Positions 1 to 5,342 of a stretch of DNA of 5,342 nt are shown one piece after another. Each line of letters begins with the position of its first letter. Within the stretch, counting starts at the first letter, position 1. Source of the stretch: an uncultured Collinsella sp. (GTDB taxonomy: Bacteria > Actinomycetota > Coriobacteriia > Coriobacteriales > Coriobacteriaceae). The notes beneath the pieces are model-generated. The model searched no databases and was not told where the DNA came from. It saw only the letters and a program-made list of their open reading frames with translations. The stretch spans positions 1-5,342 of the forward strand of contig CABQZS010000042.1 of the NCBI GenBank assembly GCA_902468695.1, read 5' to 3'. Made by a program: the position numbers and the translations under genes.

Positions 1-2
1 AT

Positions 3-95
3 GCTGCCCCCATCATCGCGGTCTACGGGGTCAACGATATGGCACCGTGGGGACACATGTATGTCAATCCTGGTCTAACAGAGCCTTCCCTTTAG
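3..95 (+). pseudogene. Upstream fragment of the same giant surface-protein gene, ending at a frame break
   Basis: Read from base 3, this stretch gives 30 sense codons with normal high-GC codon use (AAPIIAVYGVNDMAPWGHMY, then VNPGLTEPSL) and stops at TAG 93-95, followed at once by an in-frame TGA. The frame used downstream has a TAA at 76-78, so the two frames must join between 79 and 95. Immediately after the break the other frame reads SEGQTIYAYATDSAGNPS, which looks like the end of a bacterial Ig-like domain (the usual 'G.. I.A.ATD.AGN.S' strand). The fragment therefore looks like the start of the same domain, not the end of a separate protein. Removing one base from CCCTTT (88-93) would fuse both parts. 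The cause is open: a sequencing or assembly indel, a real inactivating mutation, or translational +1 slippage. The gene's true start is left of the window. Confidence 0.6.
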
Positions 96-3000
96 TGAAG
101 GCCAGACCATCTATGCCTATGCGACCGATTCGGCTGGCAACCCCTCGATGGTCAAAAAGCTTGCCGATGCCGTGGCCGATCGCAAGGACTCCGTCGATTC
201 CTCGAAGCCTGCCTACACGTTTGAGTGGATGGGCGAGGCGGCCCAGGTGACGGGCAAACTTCCCCAGAGCGCGACGGCTACACTCGTGCAGGCGGGGCAG
301 TCCACGCCGCTGGCGGTTGGCGATGACGGCAGCTTTACAGCGGACGCTCTCTCCAAGACAGCAGCCACCCTGCGCATTTCGCTCAGTGGTTACTATGACA
401 TGGTGCTGGCGCGCCCGGGCGACCAGATGACGGGCACATGGAATATCGGAGAGATTAAGGCGGAGGACTTTACCAAGATTCCGACTTCGCGCGCGATTGA
501 ACTCAATGTGGCCTATCTCGAACCGGTCGCAGGCCAGGATAGGACCGAACGTATTGAGCTCGATAGGCTCGATAACATCGATCTGACGGTGAAGAGCGGC
601 GGCAAGACGCTCAAACCTGCCAAGGGCGACAAGGAAAACGACTACCGTATCCAGGGTACGGCGCTCGTGGTGTCGCAGGCCATTGCCGACGCGGACCAGG
701 ATCTGGAGATAACGCTCGTGCCCAAAGACAGCCTCAAGCTGGGTGGGGCGACGGCGACGGTGAAGCCTTCGGCCGGCAAGGTCGATATCGACTTGAAGCC
801 TTGGGGCACGGCGACGGTCACGACCAAGGGCGACTACCAGGGAGCCAACCGCGTGCTGGTGTTCCGTACGTCCGACGGCAAGCTAGTTGCCGACGGTGTC
901 ACCTATCTGATGGGTTACGAAGACGATGGCACCACGCCTATCATGAAGGCCGAGACGCCGCGCCTTAAGGCCGGTTCGTACACTATCGTCGCCTTTAACA
1001 AGACGAGCTACGAAATCCAAGCGACGAGCTATTCCACGTTTAGCCGCCTGGGACTGACCGTGGGTAAGCATATCGCGCAAAAACAGGTGAAGATCGAGGA
1101 CGGCAGGCAGCTCGATGTGACGCTCGACGTGCCGACGTTTGACGTGGAGACCTATCGTGCCGAGCGCGGGCTGACGGCGGGCTCGGTTATTGCCGAGTCG
1201 CCCGCAGTTACCGGCGTGGAGACCGAGCTGCGCATTCACTATGAGCTCAAGGACAGCCAGGCTGCCAAGATTGAGATTCCGCTGGCCAAGGATGCCGTCG
1301 AAGATGTGTCCGCAGGCGCTCGCGAAGCCGGCGCCAGCTCCGATGCCATGTGGGCTAACACAACTTGGGAGGGCGACAACCTCGTTCTCAATATGAAGAA
1401 GGGCATGGGCGCCGATGTGTTTGTGCGCTTTAAGCCCAAGGCCGCGGGCATCTATGCCGTCTCGCCGCTTATTACGCTGGGCGAGGTGACATTGCCGCTG
1501 GGAAGCACCACACTCGAGGTTAGCGGATCGCGCATCGAGGTCGACAGCACCGACGTTCACAGCCTACTGGGCAATGTGGCCTACGTTTATGCGGCACCGG
1601 GCAAGAGCGTGCAGCTCACCGTGGGGACGGGCTCGTCGGCTGCAAAGTACACCGGCAAGACCAATAAACTCGGCCGTGCCAAGATTGAATACGACCTGCC
1701 GCAGGATACGCTTGCCGCCGAGCGTGTGACGCTCGAAGCGCGTGTGGGCTCGACCGATGTTGCCGCCGCTGCTGCCGAGGTAACGGCTCGCAATTATGTG
1801 CGCTATGTCCCGAGTGCTTCGGTCTGGAACTTTGATGTGACGTATCGTGGCGGTACGCAAAACCTGGTCAAGGACGGCAAGGACACCGGCAAGAGCCTGT
1901 GGACCTTCCATCATCTGCCACAAAAGAAGAACGCCTACTGGACCTTTGACATCACGCTCGAGGTGGGAAACGAAGAGGCCGCCGACACGCTCGACCTGTA
2001 CGTGGACTGCGTGGATGGCAAGACGGTGACGATTCCTCTGACTCAAAAGTCGCGCGAGGGCACCCGTGTACGCTATGTCGCGGAGTATGTGGACGAGGGC
2101 TACCTTAAGCTGCTCGATGAGTTTAACAAGGCGAATGACTCGACCTATGTGAACTGCGGCAACTTTGAGCAAATCTTTATGCCGCAGACCTACCGCATCT
2201 CCAATGCCCAGCTTATGACCATGCTGAGTTTTGACGCCAAAGCTTCGGCCAAAAAGCATTCCGCCGCGGCCGAGGAGCGCCAGCAGGAGTTCTCGAATGC
2301 CGTGCAGCAGTGGCACGAGTATATGATGGATAACTCGTTTAATGATGTCGACGAGGCCTTTAACGACGCGATTGACCAGATGGTCGCCGATGCGTTTGCC
2401 GAGGAGGACGAGAACGGTAAAGAGGACGAAGCCCAAGGTAGAGCTGCCCGTAAGGCTCGTCGCACCCCTGCCGCCAGCGACGGCGAGGGCGATGGTGCTG
2501 GCAACGACGAGGCCACGCAGTTTGCGGCTGAGCTCAAGGCCGCGGTCGGCGGGTCGGCGGCGCTGCTGACCCAGCAGGGCGACAGCTACGGCGTCAATGT
2601 AGACAAGATGATCTTTGAGGATGCTTACGGCACCAGCGAGGATTGGTATCAGGAACTCGCGGCGGCCCAGGGCGCGAACGCTGCGGATGCGGCCGCCATC
2701 AAGGAGCTCGTCGACCATGCATCGCGAGCGGAGTTTATTGCCCAGCAGGCCGAGGATCTGGTGGGCCAGTCGATGGGTATCGGCCAGCTCAACCAATACG
2801 GAAGCTGGAATGACGCAACCGCTGCGGCGCTCAACAAGTGTGCGGGCATTAAGGCCAGCGAGTACAACGGCCAGTCGACGAGCGGGTTTAACGATTTGGG
2901 CCAGGCGCTCGGCAGCTCGCTGAGCTACAAGGCGGCTGACGACGATACCGTCAAGGGCTTTAAGGTCGCCGCGCCCGATGGCGAGCAGACGGCCTATATC

Positions 3001-5342
3001 GAGTCGGAATTTATCGAGAACTCCAATAACAACAAGAACCAGGCGCTTCTGTTTAACTCGATCGCCATGCAGTGCGACATTCTGGACGACCTGTACGACA
3101 ACTGGAATGTGGTCCATAGCCTCAACAACTCCAAGGTGCGCGGATGGCTCATGGCCTGGAAGCGCAACGGCGACGTGAGCGCACATATGAAGCTCATCCG
3201 CACGATCCGTTCGCTCAAGAGCTATAAGATCGAGTGCGAGATGTTCGGACAGGTCTTTAAGACCGATGCGTGGAAGGCGGCCGGCCAGGCGTTTCCCGCG
3301 GCGACCCAGGGCATCGGCATCTTTACCGGCATTTACGGCGTGAACGATGCCAGCAAGAACTGGGAGAACGTGAACGTCCGTATGCAGAAGGTGAAGGGCG
3401 AGCGCGAGGGCTATGAGCTTCAGCATACGCGCTTGCTTGCCAAGCCCGAGAAGACCGAGGACGACTGGAAGTGCATTTACGCGCTGCGTGACGCCATGGA
3501 GAAGGCGCGTGCGTTTGAGGATCTGCTGTATCGCCAGCTCTGCCACGACAGCACCGATGTGGCGGTGGGCTCCATTATGACAATCGCCGGCGTGCTGACG
3601 GCCGGTTCGGCGGGCACCGTGGTGGGCGCTGCCTATGACGCGGCTTCGACCAGCGTAGGTTCGGAGCGCGCGATTAAGCTGACCAATGCCGAATGCGCCT
3701 ACGATGTTGCCTGCGAGCAGGTGGAGCGCGCGTGCCAGAATCGCATTACGGTCAACTGGGGCGAGCTGACCGATGCCGAGGTCTACAAGGCCAACAAGGA
3801 CGGCTTGATCTCGGACGAGAAGATGCAGTCGATCTTCGAGGCGCGTTATCGCAATGTGGCTGCCAAGGCTGCACCCGACCCTGCGGGCGTGGTGTACGAG
3901 GGCCTGCTGTCCAATACGGTTGAAGGCGCGACGGTTGAGCTGTGGAGCGCCGACGATGCGGCCGGTACCAATGCCGTGCGTTGGGATGCCGAGGAGTATG
4001 AGCAGGACAATCCGCTTGCAACGGGTGCGGACGGTGCATACAACTGGAATACGCCGACCGGCTGGTATCAGGTGCGCGTGACCAAGGACGGGTTTGAGGA
4101 GGCGCGTTCGGCTTGGCTGCGCGTGCCGCCGATTCAGACTGGGGTGAATATTGGCTTGGTGTCGAAGGCGGCGCCCGAGGTAGCTTCGGTCCATGCCTAT
4201 ACCGATTGCGTCGAGGTTGAGTTTACGCAGTATATGGATGCGAGCGACGATACCCTGGTCGCATTGTGCGCGCAGGGCTTGGGCGACGTGACGTATAAGT
4301 GGCTCGATAAGCAGGACGATCCCAATGGCAAGCCGCTGTCGCGCGTGCTGCGTATTCGCTATGCCGATGCGTGTGAGGTGGGCTCGACGGTGTCGTTTGA
4401 GCTCGACGGTGCTCGCAACTACGCCGGCACGGCCATGGCGCGCTGGGCAAGCGGCGAGCTTGTCGTGGGCGTTCGTGCCGACAAACTCAAGCTCAACGTG
4501 GAGCAGGCCGTGACCATGCTTGAGGGCAGTGACTTTGAGCTGGTGGCGCACGTGACCGATAAGGCGGGCAAGCCGTTTGCGGGCGCCAAGGTTAGTGTTG
4601 GGCTGGAGTCCTCGGCTATCTGCTCTGTCGATGCCAACCAGGCCGTGACGGGCGAGGACGGCGCGGCGACGTTTGTGCTGCATGGTGCTCTGCCCGGTTT
4701 GACGACGTTGACGGCGGCGGTGGACGGCACGGCGCTGTCCAAGCAGGTCGACGTTCGCGTGTCTGCCGAGGCAGTGCGACCGGCGCGACCGGTGGCGACG
4801 ATTGGTGCGACGACGTTTGGTGCATGGTCGCCCAAGGAGAACTACATTACGGTGCCCAAGGGCACGAAGCTGGAGCTTTCTGCCGAGGATGGCACGACGA
4901 TTTGGTACACCACCAACGACACCTGCCCCTGCCGTGACGAAGGCCGCGTAAAGTACACCGAGCCTATTGCGCTCGATAGCAACATGTATGTGCGCATTGC
5001 GGCACAGCGCCCTGGCATGTCGTACAGCGAGTATTCCGAGCGTCTGAACATTACGATTACGGTGACCGATGAGCCGGCGCCTGAGCCGACGCCCGATCCC
5101 GGTCTGAAGCCGGAGCCTGAGCCGACGCCTGACGGCGGCGAGCAGGGTGGCGGTACGGATGGCTCTGGTGGCGCCGGGGTCCCTGCGGGCAGTTCGACTT
5201 CGACGACGACCACGGTGACGACGAACAAGTCCAAGGGTAAGGGCGAGAACGGCAAGAAGTCCGGCGGCACGGAGCTTGCCAGCACGGGTGACTCCGCCGT
5301 GATGACGGTCGCCGCTCTGGGCATCGCCGGCGCAACCGTTGC
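79..5342 (+). CDS. Giant multidomain cell-wall-anchored surface protein (5' and 3' partial)
   Basis: One frame stays open from base 79 to the right edge, 1754 codons plus two bases. I read it through and saw no stop. The predicted product is an extracellular protein covalently attached to peptidoglycan by a sortase; a role in adhesion or binding is inferred from architecture only. In order it has Ig-like and carboxypeptidase-regulatory-like beta modules (to about 2100), a helical cysteine-containing region (2101-3873), a PDPAGVVYE beta domain (3874-4176), an Ig-like domain (4177-4470), an invasin-type Big domain (4480-4770), a chitobiase C-terminal-like domain (4780-5067), a Pro/Gly/Ser-Thr stalk and an LASTG sorting signal. 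No signal peptide is in view, because the N-terminus lies upstream in another frame. If the frame break at about 90 is real and not bypassed, the first in-frame ATGs are 148-150 and 229-231. Neither has a convincing ribosome binding site, so the open extent is given instead of a start. I recognise the module order from large surface proteins of gut Firmicutes, from memory and unverified. Confidence 0.92.
97..180 (+). other. C-terminal strands of a bacterial Ig-like domain
   Basis: The translated SEGQTIYAYATDSAGNPS resembles the last two strands of Ig-like repeats of surface proteins, in which a 'G.. I.A.ATD.AGN.S' pattern closes the fold. The beginning of the domain is probably encoded by the other-frame fragment before base 95. 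A short charged linker (ADRKDSVDSSKP) follows, up to the next module. The family assignment is by pattern only. Confidence 0.45.
211..801 (+). other. Tandem carboxypeptidase-regulatory-like beta modules
   Basis: The segment has alternating hydrophobic strands, Gly/Asp turns and no cysteine. A first unit runs to about base 480 and contains GDDGSFTADAL, then SGYYDMVLARPGDQMTGTWN, then an IGEI strand. That is the 'gYy...l..gd..GtwdlG.I' pattern of transthyretin-fold modules that follow one another in large bacterial surface proteins. A second unit (about 510-801) has VAYLEPVAGQDR, LDNIDLTVKSGGK and DLEITLVP strands. These modules serve as rigid extracellular spacers or binding units; no catalytic residues are apparent. 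Boundaries are approximate. Confidence 0.5.
802..1143 (+). other. Carboxypeptidase-regulatory-like (transthyretin-fold) domain
   Basis: Starts with WGTATVTTKGDYQGANRVLV and includes the diagnostic strand LKAGSYTIVAFNKTSYE, matching the 'l.aGtYtlv....s.y' core of this fold. It ends in a further 'LGLTVGKHI' and 'VKIEDGRQLDVTLDVPTFD' stretch. As I remember related gut surface proteins, this 'GL..G.d......v.i.dG.....l.VP..D' tail marks the hand-over to the next module. The role is structural; no enzyme residues are seen. Confidence 0.55.
1144..2100 (+). other. Run of Ig/DUF11-like beta-sandwich modules
   Basis: Three beta-rich units can be made out. The first (about 1144-1551) has TELRIHYELKDSQAAKIEIP, NLVLNMKKGMGADVFVRFKP and TTLEVSGSRIEV; its 'calculate a potential then F.P..aG.Y.v' flow resembles DUF11-like domains. 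The second (about 1552-1800) has AYVYAAPGKSVQLTVGTGSS and AKIEYDLPQD. The third (about 1801-2100) has NFDVTYRGG, WTFDITLEVG and DTLDLYVDCVDGKTVTIPL, closing on TRVRYVAEYVDEGY. The first cysteine of the protein (codon 2008-2010) lies in this third unit. Assignments rest on strand pattern; boundaries are approximate. Confidence 0.45.
2401..2520 (+). other. Acidic-basic-glycine disordered linker
   Basis: Codons 2401-2430 give EEDENGKEDE, 2440-2463 give RAARKARR, and 2464-2520 give TPAASDGEGDGAGNDEATQ. The change from acidic to basic to Gly/Asp-rich marks a flexible exposed linker splitting the helical region. The clustered Arg/Lys would be accessible to trypsin-like proteases; processing is only a possibility. 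Confidence 0.55.
3277..3342 (+). other. Gly-rich hydrophobic segment 1
   Basis: Codes for 22 residues, AAGQAFPAATQGIGIFTGIY then GV, with no charged residue. It is flanked by K on the left (TDAWK) and N-D on the right. It is weakly hydrophobic and small-residue rich, so it could be a buried helix or a membrane-interacting hairpin; it is not a clear transmembrane helix. Confidence 0.4.
3559..3633 (+). other. Gly-rich hydrophobic segment 2
   Basis: Codes for 25 uncharged residues beginning VAVGSIMTIAGVLTAGSAGT and ending at GAA before YDAAS. The length and lack of charge would allow a membrane-spanning helix, although the high Gly/Ala content also fits tight helix packing inside a soluble domain. 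It follows segment 1 by 72 mostly charged helical residues, forming a paired arrangement. Confidence 0.45.
3874..4176 (+). other. PDPAGVVYE carboxypeptidase-regulatory-like domain
   Basis: Begins with PDPAGVVYEGLLSNTVEGAT and continues with WDAEEYEQDNPL (from 3982), TGADGAYNWNTPTGWYQVRV, KDGFEEARSAWLRVPP and TGVNIGLVSKAAPEV. I recognise this order ('DPSG.VYE', 'WDAEEY.Q.NP', 'T...G.Y.W..P.G.WQV', 'P.PP.qt.vNIg') as a conserved domain near the C-terminus of large gut-bacterial surface proteins. It has the transthyretin/prealbumin-like fold, one strand pair of which is the 'G.Y.w..p.g.y.v' core. The function is structural or binding; no catalytic residues are known to me. Confidence 0.75.
4177..4470 (+). 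other. SbsA/Big_5-like Ig domain
   Basis: The strand VHAYTDCVEVEFTQYMD (VEFTQYMD ends at 4239) matches the opening of Ig-like domains in which 'v.v.F...Md...' is followed by a late 'LRIRYA' strand and a final loop equivalent to 'N.AG' (NYAG at 4417-4428). Three cysteines fall here (4207-4209, 4267-4269 and 4372-4374). The 'NYAGTAMA' end resembles the 'v.d.aG..m' ending of the SbsA-type family. Confidence 0.55.
4480..4770 (+). other. Invasin/intimin-type Big domain
   Basis: The features of a Big_1-like domain appear in order: ELVAHVTDKAGKPFAGAKVSV ('v.D..G.pv.ga.V') spanning about 4540-4599, then a 'VTGEDGAATFVL' strand ('T...G.a...l'), then LPGLTTLTAAVDGTALSKQV. Such domains extend adhesins away from the cell surface. 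One cysteine lies at 4621-4623. Confidence 0.6.
4780..5067 (+). other. Chitobiase/beta-hexosaminidase C-terminal-like domain
   Basis: The core EDGTTIWYTTNDTCPCRDEG (about 4885-4944) followed by VKYTEPIALDSNMYVRIAAQ and RPGMSYSEYSE fits the CHB_HEX_C pattern 'dGttIyYTtDGs.P......Yt.pI.l....tikAiA...g..dS'. The CPC in the turn (4924-4932) replaces the usual 'GS.P' and is, from memory, common in this branch of surface proteins. This is an Ig-like accessory domain with no hydrolase activity. Confidence 0.7.
5068..5272 (+). other. Pro/Glu, Gly and Ser/Thr wall-spanning stalk
   Basis: Low-complexity coding sequence in three blocks: Pro/Glu/Thr/Asp (DEPAPEPTPDPGLKPEPEPT), Gly-rich (GGEQGGGTDGSGGAG), and Ser/Thr then Lys/Gly (SSTSTTTTVTTNKS followed by KGKGENGKKSGG). 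Extended linkers of this kind carry Gram-positive surface proteins through the peptidoglycan and sit directly before the sorting signal. Confidence 0.75.
5071..5142 (+). repeat. Imperfect 36-bp tandem repeat, two copies
   Basis: Units 5071-5106 and 5107-5142 are alike in their first 27 bases with four differences. Both encode (E/K)P(A/E)PEPTPD, with the shared core cctgagccgacgcc at 5080 and 5116. The copies then diverge. Such in-frame repeats can change copy number and stalk length. Confidence 0.6.
5275..5342 (+). other. LAxTG-type sortase sorting signal (partial)
   Basis: LASTG is encoded at 5275-5289, followed by DSA and then a hydrophobic stretch beginning VMTVAALGIAGATV that runs off the edge. 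The expected positively charged tail and stop codon should lie within a few dozen bases outside. In LPxTG-type signals a sortase cleaves between T and G and links the protein to the cell wall. The A in place of P points to a LAxTG sortase (class E in high-GC Gram-positives); this is family knowledge, and no sortase gene is in view. Confidence 0.85.

Larger units (their letters stand above)
2101..3873 (+). other. Large mostly alpha-helical region inserted between beta modules
   Basis: The composition changes sharply here to Ala-, Glu-, Gln- and Lys-rich helical sequence, for example AKKHSAAAEERQQEFSNAVQ, then DDLYDNWNVVHSLNNSKVRG and YALRDAMEKARAFEDLLYRQ. It spans about 590 codons, carries nine of the protein's 16 cysteines (first 2155-2157, last 3733-3735), contains an acidic/basic linker near 2400-2520, and holds two Gly-rich hydrophobic segments (3277-3342 and 3559-3633). 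I do not recognise a named family. It could be a structural helical domain with buried hydrophobic helices, or a membrane-active or partner-binding domain. It ends just before the PDPAGVVYE module. Confidence 0.6.

Noticed and set aside
1..78. ATG at base 1 as a gene start
   Set aside because: Its frame closes at TAA 76-78 after 25 codons; the protein-like reading of this stretch is in the frame starting at base 3.
148..150. ATG 148 as the start of a separate downstream gene
   Set aside because: No convincing ribosome binding site precedes it, and coding-like Ig-domain sequence is already in frame from about base 91, so it looks like an internal Met codon.
47..250. A 67-codon + strand open frame across the frame break
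   Set aside because: It runs in the third frame, has no ribosome binding site or domain, and is Arg/Pro-rich, as expected of an out-of-frame reading.
883..1560. A 225-codon minus-strand open frame
   Set aside because: It is the continuation of the same antisense shadow, bounded by the sense CTA codons at 883 and 1564.
3784..3822. EF-hand-like loop (NKDGLISDE)
   Set aside because: The first loop position is Lys, not Asp, and the twelfth lacks Glu, so calcium binding is not supported.
3874..4176. CnaB-type domain with a self-formed isopeptide bond
   Set aside because: The fold could be similar, but I could not identify the required Lys, Glu and Asn/Asp trio at the expected strands.
1564..4683. 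A 1039-codon open frame on the minus strand
   Set aside because: It is codon-aligned with the sense gene and open only because TTA, CTA and TCA are avoided there. Its translation is rich in His, Arg, Leu and Ile without domain structure, while the + frame gives recognisable domains throughout.
4842..5324. A 160-codon minus-strand open frame with Pro/Gly/Ser-rich sequence
   Set aside because: It is the complement of the stalk and chitobiase-like domain. The low-complexity look comes from the repeats in the sense strand.

Overview
The window is almost entirely the inside and C-terminal end of one very large cell-surface protein gene on the + strand. It reads in one frame from base 79 to the right edge (1754 codons plus two bases) without a stop. 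The true N-terminus, with the expected secretion signal, lies left of the window. The last few codons of the C-terminal sorting signal lie right of it. I see no other gene, RNA gene, mobile element, CRISPR array, promoter or terminator.

Organism: GC is high (about 60% by eye), with G/C-ending codons and almost no TTA, CTA or TCA codons. The protein ends in an LASTG motif followed by a hydrophobic stretch. LAxTG-type sorting signals are typical of high-GC Gram-positive bacteria. Together with the protein style this suggests an actinobacterium, most likely a gut Coriobacteriia member such as Collinsella or a relative. The genus is inference, not shown.

Layout: bases 3-95 encode the tail of an upstream piece of the same protein in another frame, ending in TAG TGA. 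Coding then continues in the +1 frame. Bases 97-2100 encode a chain of beta-sandwich modules of the carboxypeptidase-regulatory-like and Ig-like kind, with no cysteine. Bases 2101-3873 encode a mostly helical, cysteine-containing region with an acidic/basic/Gly linker and two Gly-rich hydrophobic segments. Bases 3874-5067 return to beta modules: a PDPAGVVYE domain, an Ig-like domain with a 'VEFTQYMD' strand, an invasin/Big-like domain and a chitobiase C-terminal-like domain. Bases 5068-5272 encode a Pro/Glu, Gly and Ser/Thr wall-spanning stalk, and 5275-5342 the sortase signal.

Taken together this is a wall-anchored stalked surface protein, probably used for adhesion, matrix binding or cell contact. 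No enzyme active site is recognisable. The points most worth checking are the reading-frame break near base 90, which sits on a CTT TAG sequence resembling the prfB +1 frameshift site, and the helical region with paired hydrophobic segments inserted between beta modules.
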